This document shows, in pieces, positions 25,549-34,990 of a stretch of DNA of 48,954 nt. Each line of letters starts with the position of its first letter. Positions within the stretch are counted from its first letter, which is position 1. Below the pieces are notes generated by a model. That model ran no database searches. It was given only the letters and a program-made list of their open reading frames with translations, and had not been told where the DNA came from. Location: positions 1-48,954 of IMG/VR virus record IMGVR_UViG_3300021960_000121, one strand, 5' to 3'. The stretch is from a virus. Both the position numbers and the translations under genes were made by a program.

Positions 25549-28500
25549 CTATAGTCTTACTGTCCAATCAGAATATTCTGGTCTAATTGGTCCACCACGT
25601 ACTAGAGTGAAAATACGCATTCCATTACCATCTGACTTCGTTGATTGCATCCCTGCATATGTTCTATTTGCAGATGTTGTTGCTGTATCAGTACCTGTAT
25701 GCCATGTGTATGCTGCTCGGTAATCCAATGCATCTGATGGTTTAAGTGTAGATGTGCCGGCGGTTCCCCCACCAACACTACTATCTTGTTCTCCATCTAA
25801 ATCATATTTTGGAGATGTGGCTGTACCAACATTGGTAATTCCACCTTCAGTTGATGAATCTGCACCTGAGAAACAAATTAAATCCATTTCTGAGTTTGGA
25901 TATATATATCTTTGAGATGCCATTGGTGTTGGAAAATTAAACACAAAGGTTTTATCTTGAGTAATAGATAATTGTTCAACTGGATTGATAATAGCAGGAC
26001 TATCAACTTGTGGAATAACTGCAGAGACATGATAATCCCAAGGTTTTAATACATCATATTCTCTTACAACAAACCTATAAATTCCTTTTGCCTCTCTATG
26101 CATATCTGTCCAGTGTTTTGGAAAATCTGGATCTTCTGGTACTTCTATTAAATATAAGTTTTGTGCTTCTGGGTCTTCTGCATAATTTTGTAGTTGCATT
26201 TTCAAGACTTGACCTTCGGATAAAGATTCTCTAAGGAATACGGAATCTACTGGTAAACTATATACATATGTATTTAAACTAGTACCTTGAAATGATGCAG
26301 TATTTGCAGGCCACAATACATCACCAGTAGAATTTACTGTATATTCGTATGGATTCCTTGCATGATCTAATTCAACATTCTCGACAAATACATTCAACCT
26401 TGCGGCATCTTCTAATTGTGCAGTTCCATCTCCTTGTCGGCCATATGGATTGATATATTTATTTAGATAACCAGCACCTTTCCATCTATATTTGACACGT
26501 ACTTTGGGGGTTGTATCTGTGCCCAATGTAGGATTAGTGTTGGTGGAGCTGATGGTGGTGTTGCGAAAGACGACCCCACCAATTTCCAAAGGATTGCCCG
26601 ATGGATGAAGAAAACTCATTTTGTGCGAAACCATTTCTTGAGTTGTTAGTGTAGAACCAGTATATACTGCTGGGGTAACTGAGTCTATTTCAAATTTATA
26701 ATCAACTCCTTCAACTAATACTGCATGTACTGAATCGTTGTCAATCGTGTCAAGTAATACAACTTCTTCAATTTCTAATCCCAACATAGCTGGACCAAGT
26801 TTATCGTTATATGCTGCATCATATTGGTTTACTGTTATGTAATCGTATGAATTGACCGTTGTTATGTTCGTGGTTCTCTGCGCGGTGGCTTGATCATCTA
26901 CATAACCACCACCAGAAACACTTTGCAAAGCCACTGTTTTGGTTGAAGCAGATGTACCAGTTGGAGTATTATAAATTTTCTGGGCATTTGGTCCACTATA
27001 ATTTATACCACTACCATATTCATTTGCTTGTATAGGTAAACTATCGGTTATAATAGAAATATCTATTTGGTTTCCTGGCTTCAATCTTCTGCCAGAAGCA
27101 TCATATATATTTTGTAAATCTGTAGAGACTGTAGTTGTTTGAAATGGAGTTGTAGCAAAATCTAAATTCTTCTCAAAAGATGAGTAATATCCAGCATTTT
27201 GTTCTGAAGTCTCAAAAGGTCTTTTACTTGGGGAATATACACAATGCACAGGAGACTTACCATCTTCAAATTCGATTTTACCCGAAGAATTATCCACATG
27301 TCTCTGTATAACAAACCATGCATAATCATCATCTTGATCTACAGATGCCTGATCAAACATAAATAGAGAAGTACCATGATCTGTACATGTCAATCTATAA
27401 GTAATTGGATATGTATTATTTGTATCAGATGATGTTTTACCTTGTCTACGGAAAAATCCTGCTTTTGCCTTTGCTCCTTGTATGCCTGGCGCAAAATAAA
27501 TTTCGGCCAACTCGCCCGGCAGTCTAAACACGGACTTCTTCGTACCATCTCTATCCTGCCCTCTAGTAGTATCACCATTATCTAGAAGTTGATATTTTGT
27601 ACCAACGTTAACATGCACGTAATCATCTCTTTCGTCATAATAGAAACGAATTCTCCATTTTTGTGGAGAGCGTCTTTGTCTAACTGGCGATGGTAAATTC
27701 AAATTTGTAGGTATGGCCTCTGAAACTGAATTAATATCTGATCTAGATGACAATAAGTCGGTTGCCTTTTCAGATTCTACTACTAGTAAATTACCAACTC
27801 TACGAATTGCCTTCATAACAGCAGTATGATCTTGTTGTCCGTTTACATCAATTGAAATTGGTGTTGTTGAAGTTTCCGTTTCATATGGATAAATCAAATT
27901 ATAAGGTTGAACCTCAACTTCATCTGCCGGAATAATTAGAGACCACTCTCCTTTAGAATAAACTTTATCGCCCGCAGTAACTTGGGAAAACGGAACATCT
28001 ACAGTTGCAGTAATGGTAGTACCATCGGTAATAGATGCAATTGTTGCAATACCAGTACCAGAAACTTCTCTAATTCGTTTACCTACAAGTGTAGTAGAAG
28101 CAGACCCATCTACTAACCAACTACCTACTGGTGCATCACTAAATTCCGCAATCATAGTTGCACCAACTCCTGTTGCACCAGTTACTGTTAGTGGTGCAAC
28201 AGTTTGAGATTGATTTTCGAATGTTGATGTAAAGTTATTTTTATATGGATGTAAACATAAATCTAATGCAAGATTTCTCAAAACACCATCTTCATATTCA
28301 GTATAGTTTTCTGGATTTATAAAATATACTATTTTTATAGTTGCACCAGATGTAGGAATTTTTCCAGTATTAAACAAAATATAACCGTTTGGAGTTTGAA
28401 TTACTCCACTGCCTGGATCATATGTTTGTTGGTCACTGAATAAAAAATCACCACTATCTGGATATGTATCGTCGCCGGTATAATTGTCTGCAATTAATTC

Positions 28501-28698
28501 ATTAAATTCATTTACAAAAATTCTTACTGAAGCAATATCGGCCAAACCAAGATCTGGCAATCTTTTGAGTGGTAAATGTCTAGTGACACCATCACTCACA
28601 AAATATTCCGCATAGGTTGGTTGCATAACACTAGTAATTTCAGTTCTTTGTACTGAAAATCCAGCTGATGCGAATGGTTGCGTTAAAGTAGATGCCAT
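25549..28698 (-). CDS. Large virion structural protein, family A member 3
   Basis: 1049 residues, starting MASTLTQPFASAGFSVQRTE, with GGGGT before the start. It is the closest relative by eye of the 28753 protein. Both begin with a [SI/SV]QR[NT]EI segment followed by EY...RHLPLK/RVFPLR. Block one lies at about 341-493 (PQKWRIRFYYDERDDYVHVN, GTKYQLLDNGDTTRGQDRDG, YPITYRLTCTDHGTSLFMFD, YAWFVIQRHVDNSSG, VHCVYSPSKRPFE). Block two lies at about 878-1049 (RFVVREYDVLKPWDYHVSAV, INPVEQLSITQDKTFVFNFP, SQRYIYPNSEMDLICFSG, MQSTKSDGNGMRIFTLVRGG). The region between them is specific. Single gene between a late promoter and a strong terminator, so its level can be set alone. Confidence 0.92.
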   Translation of the reverse strand: MASTLTQPFASAGFSVQRTEITSVMQPTYAEYFVSDGVTRHLPLKRLPDLGLADIASVRIFVNEFNELIADNYTGDDTYPDSGDFLFSDQQTYDPGSGVIQTPNGYILFNTGKIPTSGATIKIVYFINPENYTEYEDGVLRNLALDLCLHPYKNNFTSTFENQSQTVAPLTVTGATGVGATMIAEFSDAPVGSWLVDGSASTTLVGKRIREVSGTGIATIASITDGTTITATVDVPFSQVTAGDKVYSKGEWSLIIPADEVEVQPYNLIYPYETETSTTPISIDVNGQQDHTAVMKAIRRVGNLLVVESEKATDLLSSRSDINSVSEAIPTNLNLPSPVRQRRSPQKWRIRFYYDERDDYVHVNVGTKYQLLDNGDTTRGQDRDGTKKSVFRLPGELAEIYFAPGIQGAKAKAGFFRRQGKTSSDTNNTYPITYRLTCTDHGTSLFMFDQASVDQDDDYAWFVIQRHVDNSSGKIEFEDGKSPVHCVYSPSKRPFETSEQNAGYYSSFEKNLDFATTPFQTTTVSTDLQNIYDASGRRLKPGNQIDISIITDSLPIQANEYGSGINYSGPNAQKIYNTPTGTSASTKTVALQSVSGGGYVDDQATAQRTTNITTVNSYDYITVNQYDAAYNDKLGPAMLGLEIEEVVLLDTIDNDSVHAVLVEGVDYKFEIDSVTPAVYTGSTLTTQEMVSHKMSFLHPSGNPLEIGGVVFRNTTISSTNTNPTLGTDTTPKVRVKYRWKGAGYLNKYINPYGRQGDGTAQLEDAARLNVFVENVELDHARNPYEYTVNSTGDVLWPANTASFQGTSLNTYVYSLPVDSVFLRESLSEGQVLKMQLQNYAEDPEAQNLYLIEVPEDPDFPKHWTDMHREAKGIYRFVVREYDVLKPWDYHVSAVIPQVDSPAIINPVEQLSITQDKTFVFNFPTPMASQRYIYPNSEMDLICFSGADSSTEGGITNVGTATSPKYDLDGEQDSSVGGGTAGTSTLKPSDALDYRAAYTWHTGTDTATTSANRTYAGMQSTKSDGNGMRIFTLVRGGPIRPEYSDWTVRL

Positions 28699-28729
28699 CT
28701 TTTATTTACCCCATATGTTTGTTTATCTA

Positions 28730-28737
28730 TATTTATA
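28730..28737 (-). promoter_or_regulatory. Late promoter TATAAATA
   Basis: TATTTATA on the plus strand between the 28753 and 25549 genes, 31 nt upstream of the ATG at 28698. Confidence 0.82.
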
Positions 28738-28752
28738 ATCATCATTATAATA

Positions 28753-31700
28753 CTACGCTGGAGCGCCACCTTCATTGGTATCAGTAAATTTGATACTACT
28801 ACCGGCAGTTTGCATAAAGATCCTCATTCCATTTCCGTTTGGTAATGTACTCATCATACCTTCATATCTTCTTTTATTTTTCTTCCAGTAGTATTTCTGT
28901 CCATCTGGTCCTACATGTCCAGCGTATGGGTGTGCAGTACCAGCGGATGTTACATCAAAACCTTGTCCACCAACTGTAAACTGTGCATTCAAACCATCAG
29001 AATCTGTATATTTTTCAATTTCAATACTACCTGATTGAGTACTAAAGTCTGCAGAAGAAACTGTAATCAAATCAAGTTCACTTCTTGGATAATAAAATCT
29101 TTGTGATGTAAGTTGAGTTGGGAATGAGAATACAAAGTCTCTATCCTGTGTAATTGACAACTGTTCTTGTGGATTAATAATTGCATTTGAATCAATTTCA
29201 TGCATAGTTGCAGATACGTGGAAATCCCAAGGTTTTAATACATCCTGTTCTCTAACAACAAATCTATTAATTGTTTTTTGGAAATTTTGATTTCTCTCTG
29301 GAAAATCCCTATCTTCAGGTGTTTCGATATAATATGCGTTTCCTGCTGGGTCCGCAAATACGTAATTAATTAATTTAACAGTTAATGCTGCACTAGGTCT
29401 TGGTGCATCTCTAAACAATAATGTTTGGTTAAAGAAATCATAGATATATACATTTTTAGTTGGGTCTAATAATGACCAAATTGGATCGCCAGGCAATCTA
29501 CCATTCACAGACGCACCAGTTAGATTTGTATATTTACTAATATTTAATCCAGTTGATGAATTTACAGGAGTCTTATATTTATCACCAAAGATTTCCCACA
29601 ATGCATAAATGAAGTGTATTTTATATGCCTCTTTTGTTGTTGGGTTTATAACACTACATGCCATACTCGCACCACCAGTGGGATCGGTTGGATTGTATAC
29701 GGTCCAATCAAGGTCTACACCTTCCTTATATGTTGCAGCATTTTGTGATGTACCATCAAAAATTTCTTTAATATAATCTGGTACTGCTGCAGTAGATTCA
29801 ACTGGTAGTTTAAAACTACTACCCAATTTAGTTACACCAGCGGCATCAAGTGATTGTATAAATCTATGACCTGTTGATGGATCTCCCATTCTTACCCACT
29901 GGTCATAATTAAGAATATATGCATCTGTATCTCTAATCAATTCTTGTCCATCAATAGCAACAATCAAAGAATCTAAAACCTTCGTTTGGTTTGCTTGATT
30001 TTCGTTGTATAGAATGTCCAACATTGCATATGAAGGGTCTGACCAATCTCCAGGCGCTGCGCCGGTTGCACCATCTGGAATACCATCGGTTGCATCAGTT
30101 GCGGCAGTTACAAAAGTAGAAACACGTTCAATTCTATTTTCTGGATAAATTACATTACCAGAAAAATGTGGAGCTAGTCTAGAATCCATAACCCAACTAG
30201 AGCCTTTGGATTTTGCAGTAGAAGATACACCATCTCTAGGCAACTCTGTAAACCCGACAATTTCTAAATCATTAACTCTCTCGTTTGAAGTTATCGTCGT
30301 AAAATCTGCTGGAAAATTGAATGCACTTGGATCAAAAGTAGCTGGATCTGTTACTTGCCACTGATAACCTTTCAACCAATAATCCGTTGTTTGAGTCATT
30401 TTAGAACCAACGATACCAACATCTAATTCTTTTTTCTCTCCAGTACTGTCTCCAGACGCATCAGTACCTGTCAAATACCCTTTACCTGTAAAGTCTAGTG
30501 CGTTTACCGTACCATTAAACATTGTCTCTGTTGGGTCAAAATAAAGTGTTGGGCCTTCTGTTTCCAACATTTGTCCTAATGATGTATAAAGATTTGGTGT
30601 CTTTGTTAAATCATTAATATCAGATGCGGCATAGTATTGGTTTAAATCTGCAATATCTATTGGTCTTTTACATGGAGAATACACACAGTGGACAGGAGAC
30701 TTTCCAGTAAACTCTGGTTGTCCTGTTGTTTGGTCTACGTGTCTCTGTACAACAAACCACGCATAATCATCATCTTGATCTACAGATGCTTGTTCCCACA
30801 TAAAGAAACCCATACCATGGTCAGTAATAGTAATTCTATATGATAAAGGATATGTTCGTGCAGTATCGTCTATATCTTTTTGAGATCTTCTATAAAAATC
30901 TGATTTAGACTTAATTAATTGATAAGTACTACCTCTACCAACATTAGGTTCTTTATAGATATCACACAGTTCTCCAGGCTCTCTAGATACTGGACCTTTG
31001 ATACCATCTCTAGATTGTCCTTTTGTCACAGACATGTCATCAAGTAATTGGTATGAAGTTGCAACATTAACTCTTACAGATGCAAGTTTTCTATCCCATT
31101 CAAAACGCAATCTCCATTTTTGGGGTTTACGATTTGAAGTAGGAGATGTATATTCTGGTGTCAATGTGTCATCAGACAACAAATCTACCCCTTTAGATGA
31201 TTCAACTAAAAATTTATCACTGATATCTCTTAGTGCATATTCAACATCTACTTTATTATTGGATAATGGTTTTGGATAAATCAAGTTAAATGCAGGTGCA
31301 TATGTATCAACTTCTTCGTATTCAATCAAAAAGATGCTACCAGCATCAATATATGAATTTTGATCCGAAGTTGCCAGAACTTGACCACCACCGTCAGTAT
31401 TGACTGTAAATGTTTGATTTGCTGCATCCCAATTTAAATCTAATATTGCATATTGTTGTGAAGAAGTGGCGGGAATAAATACAATACCATCATTCGCAAC
31501 AAATGCATGGTTTACACCACTTATTGCAGTTTGAATTGGACCCAATCCAGCCTTTCCTACTAATGCACCATATGGAACATCTAAAGAATGTTTCCAATGA
31601 TATCCGATTGCAACATTAACATTATTGAGATCTGCTGAGTCTACCCATGTAATTTCTGAACCAGCAAGTAATGTAATAGTACTTCTTCTAGTCGCGTCAT

Positions 31701-32541
31701 CTGATTCGACTGTGTAAAAACTTTCTGGTAATAATTTTCCATTAATTGAAACTCTAAATTCTCCATCTCCCAAATCACCTCTAGTGAATGGTAACATTGC
31801 AGTACCAGATGCTGCAGTCAATACAACATTAGATGATCCAATGGTAGAGATATCCTTTTCAAAAGAAGTTCTCCATTCTCTAACAACTTTATAAAGATGT
31901 TTAAAAGTTTTCTGTACACCCTCAATTCCTGTTGTGGTATAATCATCGTTATATTGTGTAGTTAAAGTATGTCTAAGTTTTGTAACACTTGCATCTGTAT
32001 ATCCAGCCGCTACTGGATCGCCGTTAACGTCAAGAGGTGTTGCATGTGTTGCCTTTAACAATTCTGGTGTGTCATAAGGATGAACAGTCAAGTCTTTTGC
32101 AAGTTGGTATAATAAACCACCATCTGTACCTGTCCAAGAATCTTGCGCCTCTTGAAATCTAACCTCAACTGTATCACCAGATACTGGTCTATATTCTTCT
32201 GCAAAAATCAAAGAACCGAAAATTCCGGCACTTCTATCAAATTCTACAGAACCTAGGCCGGCAAGTTGTGAACCTTCTTTATATGTACCATCTTCCCAAG
32301 ATGTTACATCGGGGTCTGTTGTAGTACCATCAACTGAATTTTTACCTTGTGTTCTGTCAATAGAATATCTTACTTCACCAACTTTAATTTCCCAATTCCA
32401 ATCTTTATCTTCGTAATCGATTTTTGAACGTAATGGAAACACTCTTGTAGAACCGCCACCTGTATGGTATTCTACGTGTTGTCTGTGAGAGATATTAATA
32501 ATCTCATTTCTTTGAATACTATACCCACTTGAACTTGGCAT
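28753..32541 (-). CDS. Large virion structural protein, family A member 2
   Basis: 1262 residues, starting MPSSSGYSIQRNEIINISHR, with AAAGGAG 8 nt before the ATG. Shared block one is at about 474-625 (PQKWRLRFEWDRKLASVRVN, ATSYQLLDDMSVTKGQSRDG, REPGELCDIYKEP, YPLSYRITITDHGMGFFMWE, YAWFVVQRHVDQTTGQPEF, VHCVYSPCKRP). Shared block two is at about 1092-1262 (RFVVREQDVLKPWDFHVSAT, INPQEQLSITQDRDFVFSFP, SQRFYYPRSELDLITVSS, MMSTLPNGNGMRIFMQTAGS). Between the blocks lies a 460-residue insertion not seen in its siblings. The conserved blocks probably form the assembly interface and the insertions the exposed or specialised parts; this is inference. It has its own promoter at 32588. Confidence 0.92.
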   Translation of the reverse strand: MPSSSGYSIQRNEIINISHRQHVEYHTGGGSTRVFPLRSKIDYEDKDWNWEIKVGEVRYSIDRTQGKNSVDGTTTDPDVTSWEDGTYKEGSQLAGLGSVEFDRSAGIFGSLIFAEEYRPVSGDTVEVRFQEAQDSWTGTDGGLLYQLAKDLTVHPYDTPELLKATHATPLDVNGDPVAAGYTDASVTKLRHTLTTQYNDDYTTTGIEGVQKTFKHLYKVVREWRTSFEKDISTIGSSNVVLTAASGTAMLPFTRGDLGDGEFRVSINGKLLPESFYTVESDDATRRSTITLLAGSEITWVDSADLNNVNVAIGYHWKHSLDVPYGALVGKAGLGPIQTAISGVNHAFVANDGIVFIPATSSQQYAILDLNWDAANQTFTVNTDGGGQVLATSDQNSYIDAGSIFLIEYEEVDTYAPAFNLIYPKPLSNNKVDVEYALRDISDKFLVESSKGVDLLSDDTLTPEYTSPTSNRKPQKWRLRFEWDRKLASVRVNVATSYQLLDDMSVTKGQSRDGIKGPVSREPGELCDIYKEPNVGRGSTYQLIKSKSDFYRRSQKDIDDTARTYPLSYRITITDHGMGFFMWEQASVDQDDDYAWFVVQRHVDQTTGQPEFTGKSPVHCVYSPCKRPIDIADLNQYYAASDINDLTKTPNLYTSLGQMLETEGPTLYFDPTETMFNGTVNALDFTGKGYLTGTDASGDSTGEKKELDVGIVGSKMTQTTDYWLKGYQWQVTDPATFDPSAFNFPADFTTITSNERVNDLEIVGFTELPRDGVSSTAKSKGSSWVMDSRLAPHFSGNVIYPENRIERVSTFVTAATDATDGIPDGATGAAPGDWSDPSYAMLDILYNENQANQTKVLDSLIVAIDGQELIRDTDAYILNYDQWVRMGDPSTGHRFIQSLDAAGVTKLGSSFKLPVESTAAVPDYIKEIFDGTSQNAATYKEGVDLDWTVYNPTDPTGGASMACSVINPTTKEAYKIHFIYALWEIFGDKYKTPVNSSTGLNISKYTNLTGASVNGRLPGDPIWSLLDPTKNVYIYDFFNQTLLFRDAPRPSAALTVKLINYVFADPAGNAYYIETPEDRDFPERNQNFQKTINRFVVREQDVLKPWDFHVSATMHEIDSNAIINPQEQLSITQDRDFVFSFPTQLTSQRFYYPRSELDLITVSSADFSTQSGSIEIEKYTDSDGLNAQFTVGGQGFDVTSAGTAHPYAGHVGPDGQKYYWKKNKRRYEGMMSTLPNGNGMRIFMQTAGSSIKFTDTNEGGAPA

Positions 32542-32587
32542 TAATAATCTCCTTTAAAATTTTTAGGACTTTTTGTTTATCTGAATA

Positions 32588-32595
32588 TATTTATA
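32588..32595 (-). promoter_or_regulatory. Late promoter TATAAATA
   Basis: TATTTATA on the plus strand between the 32607 and 28753 genes, 46 nt upstream of the ATG at 32541, with AAAGGAG in the leader. Confidence 0.82.
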
Positions 32596-32606
32596 AAACT
32601 TTTCTT

Positions 32607-34355
32607 CTAGTCTATGTTAACATCACTGTTGAAAATATAGTCTCCATTCACTAACATCAACACTCTCATTCCGTTTCCATTTGGTAGAGTTGATAACATC
32701 CCCTGATATCTTCGGTTATCTGTATTTGTTCCATCTGGTTTGTATGTTTGCATAGGTACATTACTACTCTGTGCAACTACTTCTGAAGATGAGAATGCAA
32801 TTAAATCAATTTCTTCTTTTGGATACATATATCTTTGAGTAGTGAGTCCTGTTGGGAAAGTGATAACAAACCTGTTATCATCTGTAATTGCAAGTTGTTC
32901 CATTGGGTTGATAATTGCATTACTATCTGTCTGGTGTCTAGTACAATCTTTGTGTACATCCCATGGTTTTACGATATCAAATTCTCTTGCAACAAATCTC
33001 CAAATATTTTTTGCCATAAATTCATCTGCGAGAGAATCTTCTCTGTCATACGGATTCAAAATATATAATGAATCTGAATTTAATTCGGATACCGAAAATT
33101 CATTTCCAGATTCATCATACACACTACCAATAGCATTTGCTGCAGTCTGTAAATTTGCAGCCTGTTGAGTAAAGTATACACCAAAATCTCTAGGCGAAAC
33201 ACTTTCCCTTGAACAAGAATACATACAATGTAATGGGAATCTAGATGATTCATCAGTTCTTGTAATACCTGTTTGATTATCTACAGTTCTTTGTGCAAGT
33301 ACCCATGCATAATCATCGTTTTGGTCTGTTGAACTATCATCCATTATAAAGAAACAAAATCCACGTTCTGTGAATGTAATTCTATATTGCATAGGATATG
33401 TACCGGCTACTGAACTATCCTGTTTGGGGAATCTTTTAAACCAACCTTTGCCGCGTCTTTTATTTCTCCAACGAGTACTTCTATTAATAGTACCACCATC
33501 TTCAGGAATTACAATATCTTCGAAAAATAAATCAACACACTGGCCAGGATCTCGTAAGATAGAAGTAGAAACTGATGCACCATTTTCTAAAGTAATTAAA
33601 CCATCACTAATACCTAATGGTGCAGTAATATCTCCGTTATCTAAAATTTGGTTTTTGGTTGCAATGTTAATTTTTAACCACGCATAAGAAGGATTTGGAA
33701 TTCCTACTGTGGCCTCCCATCCCGCCGGCAAACTTGCATTTGTAACAGTACCATAGCCAGGATGTGAATTAACTAGGGTTTCTCCCCAAGTACTTACGAG
33801 AGTTTCATCAATTGCATTACCGTCACTATATGTGTCTAATCCCAAATTACGCATTTTTAAATTTAGTTGATATAACTCTGCAGAAAATTCTTTGTCACTT
33901 TCAAATAACCTCGGACGTTCATCATATTCAAGACGCAATCTAAATTTTTGATCGATACCTCTAGAAACTTGACCTTGATTTGGTGACATTTGGTCTGTAG
34001 AATCGTACACAATTACATGTTGCAATTGTGGTTGTCCATCATCAGTAGTACCATAACTAGGTGTACCATCATATCCAGCAACAGGAAATACTGGGTCAAA
34101 AAATCTTTTTGTTACTAGGGTTGAACCATCTGCGGCGTCTACCACTTCATTACCAGATTGTGGGATTCCGTTGTATAATTGCCATTCTCGTTTTAAATCT
34201 AAATCTAAAACTTTGAGCATTCCACCATATGGAGTACCGTCCAATCCACCATCACCAGTAAAACCACCATTACCAGTGAAGGCAGTGAACCCTGTTCTTA
34301 CAGTAGAAACTCCATAGTTTTTAAATGCTGATAAGGTAACTTGTAATTGTGCCAT
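32607..34355 (-). CDS. Virion structural protein, family A member 1 (shortest)
   Basis: 582 residues, starting MAQLQVTLSAFKNYGVSTVR. It is the most compact member of the family shared with 28753, 25549 and 10714. A KFRLRLEYDERPRLF segment lies near residue 132. Block one is at about 222-380 (WLKINIATKNQILDNGDITA, YPMQYRITFTERGFCFFIMD, YAWVLAQRTVDNQTG, PLHCMYSCSRES). Block two is at about 452-582 (RFVAREFDIVKPWDVHKDCT, INPMEQLAITDDNRFVITFP, TQRYMYPKEEIDLIAFSS, MLSTLPNGNGMRVLMLVNGD). Its N-terminus (GYDGTPSYGTTDDGQ, preceded by Gly-rich GFTGNGG-type sequence) is specific. It may show the minimal core needed for assembly. Ribosome site is weak (AGAAAGAG). Confidence 0.92.
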   Translation of the reverse strand: MAQLQVTLSAFKNYGVSTVRTGFTAFTGNGGFTGDGGLDGTPYGGMLKVLDLDLKREWQLYNGIPQSGNEVVDAADGSTLVTKRFFDPVFPVAGYDGTPSYGTTDDGQPQLQHVIVYDSTDQMSPNQGQVSRGIDQKFRLRLEYDERPRLFESDKEFSAELYQLNLKMRNLGLDTYSDGNAIDETLVSTWGETLVNSHPGYGTVTNASLPAGWEATVGIPNPSYAWLKINIATKNQILDNGDITAPLGISDGLITLENGASVSTSILRDPGQCVDLFFEDIVIPEDGGTINRSTRWRNKRRGKGWFKRFPKQDSSVAGTYPMQYRITFTERGFCFFIMDDSSTDQNDDYAWVLAQRTVDNQTGITRTDESSRFPLHCMYSCSRESVSPRDFGVYFTQQAANLQTAANAIGSVYDESGNEFSVSELNSDSLYILNPYDREDSLADEFMAKNIWRFVAREFDIVKPWDVHKDCTRHQTDSNAIINPMEQLAITDDNRFVITFPTGLTTQRYMYPKEEIDLIAFSSSEVVAQSSNVPMQTYKPDGTNTDNRRYQGMLSTLPNGNGMRVLMLVNGDYIFNSDVNID

Positions 34356-34387
34356 ATTAGTTTACTCTTTCTAATTCGTTATATATC

Positions 34388-34395
34388 TATTTATG
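34388..34395 (-). promoter_or_regulatory. Probable late promoter CATAAATA
   Basis: TATTTATG on the plus strand, overlapping the TAA stop of the 34391-34987 gene, 32 nt upstream of the ATG at 34355. It fits the NATAAATA form and the normal spacing for a leader. Confidence 0.68.
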
Positions 34396-34987
34396 CCGCA
34401 GAACCTGTATTACTTCCGCCGCCACCAGACAAATTTTGATAATGTATTGGTACAAATCCATTACAAGATACAGTTGCAGTTATATTGTTAATTCCAGAAT
34501 TGTCTCCATAAGAAAGTACGAAGATATCATCATTTTCTGGTTGTGGTAATATTAGACTATGGAACTTAGAAGTTCTATTGCCGGTGTTATCTTTTCCAGA
34601 AACACTTACAATTTTTTCACCAGTTGTCCAATCTTCTGTTTCACTTAATCTCCAAAAACCAATATCAAATTCATCTTGTATATCAAATCTAAACCAAACC
34701 TCAATAATAGAATATGATAAAACTGTTTCTTCTGGGTCTATTCCAAGACTAACCAATCTTTCTTTTGTTACACTGGGCCCAACCAATACTATTTCAGTTT
34801 CACATGAATATGCATTACCATAATTATTTGAGGTAAATGACGAAATCATAGGGGCAAAGTCTACTGCAATATCACCATTCGGAGTTGTTACCACACCATT
34901 ACTAACATTATCAATACCAGTAGAATTTCCATCTATACCGATATTTATGATAAAATTACTTTGTTGACTGTTTTCTATATATGACAT
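34391..34987 (-). CDS. Small beta-rich structural protein with Gly-rich tail
   Basis: 198 residues, starting MSYIENSQQSNFIINIGIDG. No family recognised. The body alternates short strands (TEIVLVGPSVTKERLV, SIIEVWFRFDIQDEFDIGFW, EKIVSVSGKDNTGN). It ends with a Gly/Ser-rich tail SGGGGSNTGSAA, common in virion proteins that need a flexible end. It lies 3 nt after the PA14-like protein gene and is the last gene of its unit. The central motif EDWTTGEKIVSVSGKDNTGN suggests an Ig-like fold. Probably a partner of the large neighbour; inference from spacing. Confidence 0.86.
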   Translation of the reverse strand: MSYIENSQQSNFIINIGIDGNSTGIDNVSNGVVTTPNGDIAVDFAPMISSFTSNNYGNAYSCETEIVLVGPSVTKERLVSLGIDPEETVLSYSIIEVWFRFDIQDEFDIGFWRLSETEDWTTGEKIVSVSGKDNTGNRTSKFHSLILPQPENDDIFVLSYGDNSGINNITATVSCNGFVPIHYQNLSGGGGSNTGSAA

Positions 34988-34990
34988 TTC

